Program-made: the position numbers and the translations under genes
NCBI RefSeq assembly: GCF_016086655.4
Contig: NC_052134.2
Location: 36,083,971 to 36,147,970 of the forward strand
DNA from: Lepeophtheirus salmonis
Lineage: Eukaryota; Arthropoda; Copepoda; Siphonostomatoida; Caligidae
DNA: 64,000 nucleotides
Reading direction: 5' to 3'
The notes under the pieces: generated by a model
Databases searched by the model: none
What the model was told of the DNA's origin: nothing
What the model saw: only the letters and a program-made list of their open reading frames with translations
In this document: in pieces, positions 12,720 to 24,569 of the stretch
How the letters are laid out: every line of letters starts with the position of its first letter
Position numbering within the stretch: the stretch's first letter is position 1

Positions 12720-14280
12720 TATGATAAACAATGTAAATTTTAATGACCATAGAAAAACAGAAGTCCGTAGGAAAGTAGAGACCTCCTCTATTTATTTGCT
12801 CAAGAAGTTCTTTTTTGGAATTGTGGTTACCAGATTCAGTTAAAGTAACTGAAGAAGTATCTTTTGAAGATACAAATAGGCCAAAATAATTTTTGCATTT
12901 GAGTGTTGATGTTGGTGACCTGGGAATATATCCAGATTTAAAAAAGAAGACATTATCACCTTTTTCTAGCTCATAAACCGTTTCCCTTCATCCATTAATG
13001 CCTAAATTTTTTATTCGAACGGTTAAATATCTTGGGAATGTTGGACTTCAATACTAGCTGAATGAAGCCCCTGTATTTCTCGTATATTAGGACTATTAAA
13101 TTTAGAAAATTATTTTTTATCATCATCAAGTACTTGTCTTACAGAAACATAATAGTTTGCTCCAGAGAGCTGACGGTACCAGCTAAACTTTGATCCAATA
13201 AAATCAGTCTATACTTGCATAACAAGAGCGTACTTAAGTCTTAATTTGTCGAGAGGTATTCTGCACAAGTAGACTGTTTCAATTCAGTGAATACTTCTAT
13301 TGTCAGACTCATTTTGTGACTTTTTGTTTCTTTCCTGCCAAAGCAACAACGAGGTATTAAACCTAGCAAGATACTTCAAACTTGAACTAAGCGGTTCGTT
13401 AGAGTATCTATTTTTCAAATTCCCGAAATTACGATGTTCCAATAAGTTCTTACAACAGAGAGAAAGTTTCCATTTATTTTCCATGTAGGGTGTGCTGAGG
13501 AGTATTATTGAAGAACAACAATGGCGTTCTCATGGAAAATGCTGTTAGGCAGTAAAACATTGGTTTTTTCAATAGGTGTTAGATATACCTATTTAGAAGT
13601 TAACTTATTAGCAATTTTGACGGCCTTATGTTTTTCTATCTCATACCAGCCAATGACGTGTTTAAAGTTTGAGATGAGAGGTCAAGATCAACAAAATTCA
13701 GACCTATTAATATATTTCTCTTTGGAAACTGTTATACAAGTTTTTGAAATTGTGGGTACTATCAAAGAGAAGAAAAAGAGGAAAATCTGGATTAGCTGGA
13801 TTTTTATACTTGGTTTTCAAGATCCTTTCTAAAATTTGTTTAAGAGCATTATTTCCTGTTGAGACTTACATTGTCCATTGAAATATTTATAACATTAAAT
13901 CCGATTTTAATAAGCTAAGAGTTTATTTGTAGGATTAAATAACATAGTGATTCTGAGTTAAAGTTAATAATGGGATAAAGTGCGGAAGTGTCTCGATAAT
14001 TTGAAGATATTGTTTTTGTCATGAAGACAAGCATAGTTTTTTTTTATTTGACCTCCTTCCTGTCCCGTAAAATTTCCTCCAAAAACTCGACTATTTGACC
14101 AGTAAAAACTTCCATCACAAAGAGCAAAACTCTCTTCTGGACATCTGATAATGACTTAGATCTTGCAGACAAGTATTTTCTGGAAAAATATGATAACCCA
14201 CATTGATTGTAAACGAAGAAGAAAGTTTATTAAGATAATTATGCGAATGTAAAGTTGAACCATCAATGAACATTTGGCAA
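12720..14280 (-). pseudogene. P-element-like (THAP-type) DDE transposase relic
   Basis: Read on the minus strand, several blocks of the P-element/THAP transposase family appear in the expected order, in shifting frames. They are FPLFLLFDSTHNFKNLYN (about 13785-13720), GWYEIEKHKAVKIANKL (13652-13601), EKTNVLLPNSIFHEN (13571-13527), SWYRQLSGANYYVSVRQVL (13184-13130), and the C-terminal RGGLYFPTDFCF (12786-12750) following a degenerate Cys-poor stretch. In-frame stops and frameshifts separate the blocks. N-terminal sequence may reach 14280 (FIDGSTLHSHNYLNKL); no THAP zinc finger was found. In this family the protein cuts and pastes its own DNA; this copy cannot be functional. It differs from the THAP9-like relic at 61.3-62.6 kb. 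Confidence 0.7.
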
Positions 14281-14289
14281 TATTTTGAA

Positions 14290-15335
14290 GTATTTTTGCT
14301 ATGCTAAATGAGGGATGATGCCAAATAACCTGGTGAATAACGCCTAAGGGTTAAGCAGAGTCCGATGTTCACAAATCAATATATCTTCTTTTTTTTTTGC
14401 TGCTGAGAGTCGGGATTAGAGACAAATTTCAAATAAGCTTATTGAAATCAATCAAAGCATTGCAAATGATAGAAGTAATATTTTCTTCAATTGTTATGTG
14501 TTGAATAATTTTATGATGCATATTCATATATAAGGAGAAATAATTTTTGACCCATTTAAATAGAAAAAATGAATATTATTACAAGGAATATTTGATGGGA
14601 GCTTTCCAAATAATAAAATGGAATACAATTATTTATTTTTCTATTAGGGATATTGGCCGAAAGTATTTCAATAGTAATTTTTGAACATAATTCATCAAAG
14701 TCGTCCATTGAGTCTTTTTTTTTTTAAAGGAACTTTGGCTTGGAGACTAGTTAGATTTACAATTGCAAGCATAGCTGATGAAGTGGCTTTTTTTACTTGT
14801 TCTCTCATGTTCTCATCCTGTTCTTATACAAAAAATAACCAGGTTGCCTAATGCTTACAGCTATGGAGAATTTCGACATTGAAATTTTTGACACAAAAAG
14901 TAAACATTTTTGGTAAGTCTTGAGATATATTTCTATTAATAATAGATTATATTTTCATTTAATTTTATAAAATTGTCATAGTATAGCAAGCTGTTTGATT
15001 AATTAACATGCATGTAATATATTATTAGTTTCAATATTCAGTTCACATCATTTATTTTGATTCCAACACTATAAAAAAGAGACTTGTTAGACCTCATTTT
15101 TATTGTATATACTCGTACACTATATATAAATATGTTGTATTTAATCATGTTTTTTTTTAAGTGTAATTTTATGTTATACTTTAATTATCAATCACAGTAA
15201 ATAGTAAAAAAAAATTTTTAAATTGCTCTATTTCTGTAAATTTATTTAGCTAATATATGTAATTATAAGTATTTACTTTACGCTGACTAACTGTAATAAA
15301 AATTAAAATAAATGTTTGAATATAACAAATGGCCA
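14290..15335. other. AT-rich stretch, possibly distal part of the P-like relic
   Basis: The minus strand keeps short open runs up to about 14860 that could belong to the upstream part of the P-like element (for example DSMDDFDELCSKITIEIL at about 14720-14665), but no family motif is clear. The rest is A/T-rich with homopolymers. Confidence 0.35.
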
Positions 15336-15336
15336 G

Positions 15337-15560
15337 AGTTGGGCAAGTTTATATAATTTAACTTAACTTATATAAGTTAATTAACTTTTTACTTAACTAG
15401 TTGATTATTTAAACATCATTATTTTAACTATAAATTAACTAGTTAATTTTATATTTATCAAAATTAACTTTTATCTGAACTAGTTAATTTTTTAAACGGC
15501 TTTATCTTAACTTTAACTTAACTTGATTAAGTTTAAGTAAAAATCCAAAGGGACGTCGTT
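15337..15560. repeat. TTAACT/AGTTAA palindromic repeat block
   Basis: TTAACTT, TTAACTAGTTAA and AAGTTAA words recur more than ten times in about 200 bp, including the self-complementary ttaactagttaa. The block opens with gagttgggcaagttta, a start often seen at hAT-like element ends. It can fold on itself extensively. No coding content was seen and I did not find the opposite terminus. Confidence 0.5.
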
Positions 15561-16440
15561 AAACTTGCTTCATTCCACATTAGCCTCCTGCGATAGTTAT
15601 CATACGAAGCAAGCTTCCCTTACATTGCTTTTTTGCTTCACTATAGAAGATGTTGGGAGTTTGAATCTGTATTTTTATCTTGATCTTTCAATTGGAAGTG
15701 GAGAAAATTCCAGCAAGACCGACCGAAAGAATAATCTTTTTATGTATCCTTGATAAATCTTTCAATTGACTTGAACGGCACCTTAGTGTTGATTATTGTA
15801 TATCAAACAGTCCTTATGTATGATGTGGTCAAGTTACGAATACATAAATTTGTTTTTTTGTTTATAGACTATTTTTATGGGAAAATGTTACAATCTTCTT
15901 AGCAAAACTGCTTTCGTCATATTATCTTTGACAGTCAAGTTTATCATTATGTTTCCTTTTCTTAATTATATTAAAATAAAGATTGTCTTAATTTTTCCCC
16001 CTTATTGGTCCAATGGAGTTGTACCAATTAAGTTTGGATAAAAATTTTAGTACTACAATTTAACCATCTAACCAACGAAATTGAAGCTAATATACTCTCG
16101 TTATGTATAATTTACTCCTTCAGAGCAACTGGTATTCGAACTCACGTATATTGATTTTAGGAAAATAAATTTTACTATACGCGTTGCTTACTTTGATATG
16201 GGTCATTCCTTCCCCTTCCTTTAATTCTACAGATAGATTTGCACTGATTAGCTTATATGTAGACATTTTATAATATAATTTACCTGACCTTGGAAGTAAC
16301 TTGAAGTCATTATACCGATTGTGTAAAACAGTTATTTTATTACAAGTAAAGGGTATTTTATTAAGAGTACTGTAATAACTTTTTATAAATACAACACAAA
16401 CGGTTAAAGATTTTGCGAAACTTATTTTTTCAGTTCATGT
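15561..16440. other. AT-rich stretch, nothing assigned
   Basis: A 62-codon plus frame at 15565-15753 is richer in polar residues than most, but no family is recognised and its start and end look arbitrary. The rest contains no repeat ends or motifs. Confidence 0.35.
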
Positions 16441-16449
16441 AATGAACAT

Positions 16450-17110
16450 ATAAATTTATGAATGAAAATTATTTTCTCTAACGTGACCACCACAATTACG
16501 TTTACAGAAATCAAATCGCTGAACCCAATCTCGCACTACTTTTTTCAATAAATTGACTGATATTGCAGCAATTTTGCGTTTAATATTTTATCTGAGCTCC
16601 TCTAACGTCGCTGGCTTATTGGTGTTAACCAATGACTTCATGTGACCCCAAAGAAACTAAAGGGATTAAATCGCACGATCTAGGCAGTCAATCAACTGGT
16701 CCATTTCTCACAATAACGCACTCACCAAGTTTGCTTTGTAATAAATCGATTGTAAGGTTTGTTGTTTGACAAGTTGTAAACACATTTTTGTGAAGTCCAT
16801 ACCTTGCAATTGGGGACAAAAAAAAATCAGTTATCAAGGTGTGATAGTAATATCCATTTTCAGTAACGTGGCAATTATCATAATCAACGAAAAAATAAGC
16901 AAAATTATCCCCCCAGTATAAGGTCCACAGCAAACATTATTTTATTTTTTGGGATGCAATGATATCTCGAGAAGTACTTGTGGATTGCTGCCTGACCAAT
17001 AATGCATAGTTTGCTTATTAACAAAGCCATTGACCCCTGAAAATGACTTCATCAATGAAGATGCTTTTGCAATTAAAATCAGCATCAACATCAAATAATT
17101 ATTTTGACAA
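16450..17110 (-). pseudogene. Tc/mariner-type transposase relic, C-terminal two thirds
   Basis: Minus strand. The relic begins near 17080 with IFIDEVIFRGQWLC, matching the SDE-A-F region around the first catalytic Asp (here I-D-E). It continues through NPQVLLEISLHPKK to GYYYHTLITDFFLSP (16850-16810), then NLTIDLLQSKLGE and RNGPVD (16760-16690). Next come an eroded PRSCDLIPL block (third Asp kept) and a tail VRDWVQRFDFCKRNCGGHV ending near 16470. The second catalytic block (QQDGA-H) is largely lost around 16800. There are several frameshifts. The amino-terminal DNA-binding part was not found. Family assignment is firm from the ordered motifs; the clade is a mariner/IS630-type. Confidence 0.75.
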
Positions 17111-17269
17111 TAAATTTGTATAATTTACACTCGCTATTCAAGTGTATATAACTCCATGACTAATGAAGTTTCTTCATGTCAATGAAAAAAATGAAATATA
17201 GCGTCGTTTTTTCACTAGCGGAAAAAAAAATTGAAATGCCCCAAATGAAAACCCCTTCACATGTTGAGG

Positions 17270-17530
17270 ATCAAGTCTTTAATCAAAAGTCTAAGCCATT
17301 GAGTATTCTAATTAAGTCCAGTTCCAGTTCTTGAATTTATTCATTGCCTCATGTTCAAATCCATAGAAAATAAAACATACTTAAAAAATTAAGTACCTAA
17401 TATGTGGTGAAAAATTATAATGAACTTTCGAGTCCTAGTCAAGTATTGAATGTTTGATTGTGTAATTAATCAAGTCGATCAATTTATGGACTCAAATTCA
17501 AGTCAAGTTGTAAGTCAGAGCAAGTAAAGG
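17270..17530. repeat. AAGTC/GAGTC-rich repeat segment
   Basis: AAGTC, GAGTC and CAAGTC words recur through this segment (for example caagtcttt, gagtcctagtcaagta, attcaagtcaagttg). The same word set marks both ends of the 27952-29482 element and also occurs at 36655-36710 and 54190-54350. It is probably a decayed terminal region of the same non-autonomous family. No coding potential. Confidence 0.4.
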
Positions 17531-18105
17531 TACTCTAATGCCGTTTAATTTTATTTTAGTAACCCACTAACATATTTTCTATGTGCCCATCAGTGATTAG
17601 TGAATTATAATTTTTTTTCCAAAAATCCAAATTAATAATCTGGAAATCATAAACCCATCTGAAACCATTATAATTAATTTAATTCGGTAATTTCGTACCA
17701 ACTCTCAATACTAATTAATAATTTATGTAGAATATATATTGTATAATCCAAATTTATTTTTAATTAAGCATAATAATATTTACCAATTGGAATATTTTTG
17801 TGCAGTTTGACAAACCAAAACAACTATTTGGTTTTTTGGTTCCTATATTCTACGTCATCTCTGGTAAGCATTTGAGGAATATTGGATTTTGTAATTTTAC
17901 TCTTAGTAGTGACGTAAGAGAATAGGAACTAACAATACTATTTGTTTGTCCTTTGTCAGACTCTTGTCATAACAACTCAACATCACATATTATTTTGAAC
18001 AACAATTTTGTGACTATTTTGAGAAAATGTGCGTTATAGTATTTGGTAAATCATTATTTTGTTGCATAAAGATGTTAAAAACATATTTAGGTTTATAAAG
18101 GACCA
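17531..18105. other. AT-rich stretch, nothing assigned
   Basis: No motif or repeat boundary was recognised before the family A copy that starts near 18110. Confidence 0.4.
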
Positions 18106-18109
18106 GAGT

Positions 18110-18480
18110 TACAAATTGTAATTGTTTTGGGCATGTTAAAAAAGAAAATGAACATGGTAACCCTGACAATTAGAGGAATGTTCTAGAAGAGAGCACCTTA
18201 GCTGTCATGACGTTTTATTGAATAGCAGGGAAAAGAAGAAAAAATATTCTCAATTCCCACTACGTATCAAGGAAATACTCCGATGTCAATCCCCAATTCT
18301 ACTGCGAATCCAACAAGTTCTTATACTAACAGATAAGACCCCTAACAAATCATCAGGCTTACTCTCCGTCATTCATTAAAAAATACACTTGTGCTTACAC
18401 TTTATACTTAGATGTTCTTTCCCAAAAAATGAAAGAATGGTTATAACAGCTTTAGAAGAAAAAAAAACACTTTTCACATT
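18110..18480 (+). repeat. Family A dispersed coding-like repeat, copy 2
   Basis: It shares, in order, GGGCATGTTAAAAAAG, the core GTAACCCTGACAATT, AGCTGTCATGACG, the block GATGTCAATCCCCAATTCTA and a degenerate 3' block near 18440, with the 52.7 and 53.6 kb copies. Translation gives HVKKENEHGNPDN in the first block and SDVNPQFYCESNKF in the second, in different frames, with stops. This looks like several independent decayed copies of one sequence that may once have coded for protein. Confidence 0.6.
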
Positions 18481-18769
18481 GGCAACAACAACACAACTCT
18501 CACACTAAAAAATACTTAAGATATAAAACACCTATGAGTGATCGCAGATTAATTTAATAATTAAAAAATTCTTCTACTTTTAATGTTATTATAAATTATT
18601 CTTTTATTTGGATCTTATTAATAGTTAAGATTGATTGATGATGACGTCACTGACTTGATATCTATGATGATGTCATTTAGCAAAGAGTTTTCTATGCAAA
18701 GCTATGAACCAACTGACGAAGCGAATACCGAATAAATAGTTTGAGGCTTCTTAAAATATAGTTGAATAC

Positions 18770-19110
18770 TCTCCGCCCTCGGTTTAGCCCGAAGGTAGTA
18801 TGGAATTGCTAAACACCACCACCAATTCATCCCCGAACCCATCTAATAACAAAAAATATTTCTAAAACCTCAGGTTACGTGGCGTACTTTGTGGACCGCT
18901 GGATCCTTAAAAACCACCGCCAAAGCATCACATACGTCCAAGGTATTAGAGGGGTTCCAGGGCAGTTTTCTTAGTACCATTTTAAACCTTTAGTTGAAGG
19001 CGACAACCTTTTCTTACCCCCAGCTGATGACGGACGGGTAGTCCAGATTTAGGACCAATTAATCCTTGGTACGTACAGCTTCCAAAGAGTGGACTTAAGT
19101 CCACTCTTCG
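18770..19110. other. GC-richer island of unknown nature
   Basis: This island is visibly richer in G+C than its surroundings, with words such as ctccgccctcggtttagcc and gatgacggacgggtagtcc. All six frames have stops, although the plus frame keeps proline-rich open runs. It ends in a perfect 24-bp palindrome (19085-19108). It may be a decayed exon or a repeat from an unfamiliar family; I cannot choose. Confidence 0.35.
19085..19108. repeat. Perfect 24-bp palindrome
   Basis: Each 12-nt half reads aagagtggactt on its own strand and the two meet with no spacer, with a TTAA at the centre. The match stops exactly at both edges. It could be a cruciform or hairpin site, or the fused ends of a lost element. 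Confidence 0.85.
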
Positions 19111-19292
19111 AACGTTATTGAAAATCAAATCAGATAAATACGCTTTTTTTAAATTTTGATATAATTACTACTATATTGTTATTGGCATTTAGACCAGAAG
19201 GAGTTGATAACAGAGTTAGATCGATCATTAGACTTAATTCATAAAACAGCTCTTGCAAATTATATTTTTTGGGAAGTAAAAGAAAAACCGAA

Positions 19293-19718
19293 TTAAAATA
19301 ATTTTATATCAAAGATTTTTAAGGATTTTTTTAAATTTTTCCCCACAAAAAAGAGGAGCCCTAATGCAAGAAAAACAACCATTTTGGAATTCAGTCCCGG
19401 CAACGATCTAACACTAATTACTACCAGACTGTTTCTTTTCGTTGGTTTTGCTCCGTACTCCTTGAGGATGATCTGGTCTTTTATTACTCGTTCACGGTTA
19501 TATTTGATATTTTGCGACACTTTAGTTAACTTTCGACAAAATGTGTATAAAAAAAAATTGTGTGTGGCAGGTGCATTAGTGCTTTTAAGAGACTTATGAC
19601 TATGGTCAGTGCTAAGGAAATATATTTTAAGTATATTTTTTATGTATTTAATAGAAAATAAATCATAATTTAACCATATTTTTGTATCTCTACTAATTCC
19701 AGAGCAGGTACGAGCCAA
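19293..19718 (-). other. Longest minus-strand open frame in the region, unassigned
   Basis: A frame of about 141 codons is open without interruption, but its first codon is TTG and no ATG lies at the upstream boundary, so this is not a normal start. The sequence has a Lys/Arg/Ser-rich centre and a hydrophobic run near its end (MVVFLALGLLFFVG). At this base composition one such frame in 64 kb would be uncommon but not impossible. No family match was recognised. It could be a decayed exon or chance. Confidence 0.2.
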
Positions 19719-20309
19719 TTTTGATGGGTTGGTAATTTATACCAACTCTATATGGTGGCGTCAGATTCAAAATTCCTTAAGTGGTAATATATTCTCATTA
19801 TATCGAATGTATTTTCGTTTCTTAAATACGTAATTAAAATAATAATTTTTATCTTTATGAGAAATACAACAAATATCAATTCCATCATCAAGAGTAGTAG
19901 AAAGACAAAAAAAAATTGTTGAAATTTCTAATTATAGTTTATATTATCGGGAAATTGATAAAAAAAGAGAAAAAAAATCGAATAAATGTAAACTTATCTT
20001 TTGTGTTTTGCCTTTATATGTATAATGTAAAATATACAAAAATGGTGTTTTGCATTATAAATGAAAAAAATCAGATGAGTATATTCAAAAAGGATTATAT
20101 TTTTATTTTAAAATGTAATATTAGTCACTTTGAAGAATTATTAATTTATTCAAAATAAAAATGAAAAGAACTATAAATTAAAACATTTCCTTTTACAACT
20201 TAATAATATAACATACCGAGTCATTTTTGTACAATCTTCCGATGAGTAATGTTGTTGAAAATATAATTAGCTGTCGATTGCTAAGAAAATCGTTTCCCTA
20301 GTCGCCACA

Positions 20310-20945
20310 ATGAGCTCACAGTACGAGGAGAAGATTGAGATTGCAGTGCTCCTCCGCGTGGGATTGTCCCAGAAGGTCGTCTATGAGCAGACTGGGGCCT
20401 CGAGGAAGACGATTTACAATGTCTCTATGCGGTTAAAGGTTTATTGCTCACTCTTTCTTCAACAGACAGAATGATCGAGTACTGATTTTGGAAATGTAGT
20501 AGAGGAGCCACGATATGTCAAACCACCAAAAACCCATTAGGATACAAGCTGATAAGACCATCAAAATTCTGAGCCCTAAAGTTATCCCATAAATCAAATC
20601 CATCGTTGGCAATTCTATCTGGATGTTCCAATAAGATAGAGCGCTTGCCTCCAACGCAAAGAAAACCCAAAAATGGCTCCAGGCCAACATTCACTTCTGG
20701 GCAAAGGACTTCTGCCCGCTGCAGAGCCCAGAAATCAATCTCCTAGACTATTCCATATATGTGCACGTGGATTCCTAGGCCTGCTGGAGACACCACAACA
20801 GTAGCACGCCCTGACAACATCAACAAGGTTTGTGCATCCATGAGCGCCGAGTACATCCAGAGTGTCTACAGAAGCTTCCACCACAGCCTGGAGATCACCA
20901 TCAATGAGGGTAGATATATTGACTTAAACAAGTTTTTGGGTTTCA
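20310..20945 (+). pseudogene. Mariner transposase relic with internal deletion
   Basis: An ATG at 20310 starts a clear mariner-type N-terminus (MSSQYEEKIEIAVLLRVGLS, then a helix-turn-helix with QTGASRKTIYNVSMRLK), open for 54 codons to TGA at 20472. The central part is eroded or deleted. The catalytic end resumes near 20610. The 'FQQD' block reads FQ-stop-DRALAS with the Asp kept. Next come KTQKWLQANIHFWAKDF and SPEINLLDYS, where the family's third Asp (SPD) is Glu. A tail NINKVCASMSAEYIQSVYRS ends near 20935. G+C is markedly higher than in neighbouring DNA, as in other transposon bodies here. The element would have been an active cut-and-paste transposon; this copy is dead. Confidence 0.8.
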
Positions 20946-20949
20946 ATTA

Positions 20950-21890
20950 ATAGAGGATAAACTTGTCTCCAAATTCACCCAGGATCTTGCCCTGGACTTC
21001 AATAGTTATTGTCTTAAAATGGGTAAATAATAACTGTTGGCCTGGTTTACAGTAAAGGAAATTTTTAATCCATCACCCAAAAGGTAGGTAAAAATGTCTG
21101 TAAATACAACAAAGCTTTGAGGTACCTTGATTTTAAGACTAAAGCTATTAAAAAATTCAGAAGTATAATTAAGATAATAAATATATCGACAAAGTTCAAT
21201 CACACCAGGGATTTGATAATAATCATATAACTAGAATTTAGATTCTATTTAATTATTAGTTTTAGAATAAAGATAATAGATGGATCCCCTGCATTCTAAA
21301 AGTAATACTATTAATATCTACATTTAAATTCAAAATTGCGTGAATAATATAAAATATGTTACCTATTGATCTTAATGTTTGATATTAGCAGAAATTGCAA
21401 ATTCGAATAGACGAAATTTTTTACATATAACAATTATTACTCTAGGATGGGAAGATTGATTGGAATCGGAGAATCGGGTGCATATTCTGGTATTAGGAAT
21501 CGGCATAAAAAAAATTTAATTTCCGATTTTCCTATGTTATAAAATATTTCCGTCAATATCCTGATAATTTTTTGTAGTTTATTCCGACTTTCTCATTACA
21601 ATATATAAATAATTGTTACTTTTTCAACACATCCAAATAAAGATTAATATTTTAAATTATAAAAAATAAAAATAAAACGGAGTTTCCTGCAGTTATTTAA
21701 CAACAAATGAAAAATTTAAAAGTTATTCAAGGATGGGGTAGAAGTCCCATTTATAAAATAAAAATATAAAATGTGTAACAATTTAAAAGTTCGTCTATAT
21801 ATCTCGAGATTGTTGGGGTCAGACCTGCAGGAAGATAAGTACTTTGGGGCCTGCATTTTATCGTAAGAGTTTTTCCTATTATACCTCCAC
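20950..21890. other. AT-rich stretch with GGAATCGG words
   Basis: Around 21445-21535, GGAATCGG, GAATCGGC and their complements recur (ttggaatcggagaatcgg), typical of the ends of small non-autonomous elements. No complete element was delimited. Nothing else was assigned. Confidence 0.3.
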
Positions 21891-21904
21891 TTTAAAATAA
21901 TTAT

Positions 21905-24125
21905 CTCCTCTCATTGTAAGAGCAATGAACCAATCTGACGCCTTGAGACTATTGCTAAAACGATCACCAATGATACTCTCCACACAAGATATTTCTTGAG
22001 ACATTCTATTTTCTTGTATGTGTTTTTGGAAAATGGTGTGTATCTCAAGAGACGGACAATTTTGGGAACGACCAGTTTATTCCAGATTCGGAGATTTTCT
22101 AATTTTGTGATATTCAACGAGGTATATCTGTTGACTTCCTCGTTACTTTCCCCAAAATGTTTTTCTAACGCTCCTAAATGGTATGTTCTTGGGATATGAA
22201 AGAGACCACAACGCTAAGAAAAGTGCTTGAGAATCTGTGCGAAAGTTTGGAAATGACGGTTCAAGTTGCTTCAAAGTGGTGATTAATTCTGTTATAGTCA
22301 TGTTTAATTTCAAGCATGATGCTCTATCGAATTTGGCAAGTTCATCCATAACATATTTTTATCGAGATTTGAATTTCACTTTGTGATCCTGTAGCACAGC
22401 AGCAAAGTTTGCCTCATTTGAATTAGCTATTTCGGTAAACTCTTGAAGGGAGCTTGCAATGTCTTCTTCTAACCGACCTTTCATGAAGCCCGTCTGTGCT
22501 AGAGGTATGATCAGATAGAGAGTTAAGATAATAATTTATTTAAGGATTCCAGTGATGATCTGATACAATTTGCCAAGGAGTTTGATAGGCTGGATGTTGA
22601 CGAGGTTTAATATGATAATTTCTTTTTTTTGGGAATAAGCATAATGATACCTTTATTCATGAACTGAGGCACAACTTCAGTATGGAAAATTTCATCATAG
22701 ACTTTTTAAGACTTTGGATATTGCCTTATTGATGGGTTGATAGAATTTAAAAGGGAGATTTAAACTTTTTCCTGTTGTCTACTATATATTTACTTATTTC
22801 ATGTTGTGAGATTGGGAGGTTAAGTTGCTCTATTATTGATTTTGGAATTAGACTTACCTTTGTTCTTCCATCTGTCACAACATTGTTCTTGACCTGTCTC
22901 TATAGGATACAAAAGTTGCATTTCGTAAAAAGAGTAAATTTGTTACACTTAAACAGAGCAGAATAATATTAGTGGGCTTCTTGCACAATTCGTTTTGAAT
23001 CAGTGATTACTTCCCCAAAAATAAGACAAAGGGCTTTTAACTTTTTTATATATTTGTTTAGAGCTTTCGAGTTGTTTGCCTTGAAGCTTTCTTTTAATAT
23101 TGCACTACATCAGTTTGCTACACATTCTGATAAAAGAACCTCTTGTTGGGTATTCGAATATATAATTCAATTAATCTTCCACACTGTTATCATAAACGTC
23201 TTGAGTCTTTTTTAAGAGTTTCAGTTTCTTTTAAAGCTGTCTTCTGGCTACTGTTGCTTCTACTCCTTTCTTCTTCAATACAGATATGGAAGATAACTCA
23301 AATTTTTGTAAAGCCATAGAAGGTGTATATTGACCTCGATAATCGTTTTCGTCAATGGTATTTTGAATTTGTAAACGAGTGGACGCATCCTACAAGAAAG
23401 AATTTCTAACTTGACTTGTAAGTACTACTGGAATAAAAGAAAGAGGCATAGAGCCACTCTGAATTCTGTGAGATTTAAAGTAATATATGGACATAGCAAA
23501 ATATAGTATAATTGTCCTTTAATTCACTTTAAAGACTTTGTTTTAAATGAGAAAAGTCATTTTTTTTGGTTAACTGATTGAAGAGTAGGCCTAGATCTTT
23601 TAAATAATAGTCTTTTATAATTTTTCCTAAATTTGTTTCATTTTTGTATTGCATAAATCATCTTAGTTACTCACTTGTGAAGTCTCTCGTGACATTTAAA
23701 TCGCCCATAATAACAATCCCTCTGTCAGTGGATATATGAGCAATCAATATTATATTTTTTTTAATGTTTTTGGCGATTTAATAGAATATGCTGCTCTATC
23801 TGAAATGAAAAGTTTTCAATCATGTGTCTTTTAAATCTGAGACAAATAAAATTTGTGTATTACTGATTGAAATATCTGTAGTCATGTAGTTGTCAATTCT
23901 TTTATACATCCTCCAAATTAGTTTGGTAAGGGCACCCTTAAAAGTGACGGTTTAGAGAACCTATCAATACTGCAGTAATGGATCACAGTTATGGTTTTCT
24001 TGGACAACACTACTTCATTTAGAGATTCCATTGAATTGGTGATGACATACCGAGACGGAACGACTTTTCGAGTATAAAGTTCCCAGAATTTTACAAAATT
24101 TGGATGGGAATAGGACATTGGAAGA
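21905..24125 (-). pseudogene. LINE (non-LTR retrotransposon) ORF2 relic: endonuclease and reverse transcriptase
   Basis: Minus strand. Endonuclease/exonuclease-type domain: IVIMGDLNVTRDF near 23725-23685 is the GDxN core of APE-type endonucleases. The linker holds VQEAH-YYSALFK (about 22995-22955) and PISQHEISKY (22815-22785). The reverse transcriptase starts with KSPF-FYQ-NKAISKVL, then GIIMLIPKK (22650-22620), QPIKLLGKLYQIITGIL (22600-22545), PLAQTGFMKGRL (22505-22470) and LQDHKVKFKS, the eroded equivalent of the first catalytic Asp block. The YxDD/FADD box was not found. A C-terminal open stretch runs to about 21905. Many frameshifts are present. The 'QTGF-KGR' wording suits an L1/Tx1-type LINE, but the clade call is tentative. 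Confidence 0.7.
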
Positions 24126-24204
24126 TCAAGGATAATTAAGTATATATATAATCACATGAAGACGAGATATCTAGTAGGCTGTATATATTAGAAATTTCCT
24201 AAGG

Positions 24205-24295
24205 AATAACAAAAAAATAACAACAGCTTAGGCAAAGAAAAAAAAATCCTTTTCAGTTCTGTACTCCAAAAAAATAGGACAGCTAAAAAATTCTG
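24205..24295 (+). repeat. Family A 3' block fragment (plus orientation)
   Basis: The word order aacaacagcttagg, AAAGAAAAAAAAATC, tgtactccaaaaaaatagg matches 52975-53042 in the family A copy there. The minus-oriented family A piece at 24570-24725 lies close by, so this locus appears rearranged or holds two copies. Confidence 0.45.
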
Positions 24296-24569
24296 GGACT
24301 AGTATCAATGTTTATAGTAATATCTTCTTGCAAATATGCCGTCTCTCAAATTATCATATTTTTTATGACATTCTCTCAGCCAAGGTTTTTACACTTATAT
24401 GACAAGTCAGAAACCGAGATATTTGTCAACCAAATATGTCAGATTGTAAATCTTAAGACTTTTTAACATACAATTTTTGTTATTGTTTGCCAAATTAACA
24501 GTGTTTTTATTTTATTTTTGCAAAGGTGCTATTAATATTATTTTATCGTAGAGAAAAGAACATTTAAGT

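Noticed and set aside
22143..22349. Open frames on both strands at 21.9-23.2 kb
   Set aside because: The plus-strand frames are shadows of the minus-strand LINE relic; only the minus-strand reading gives family motifs.
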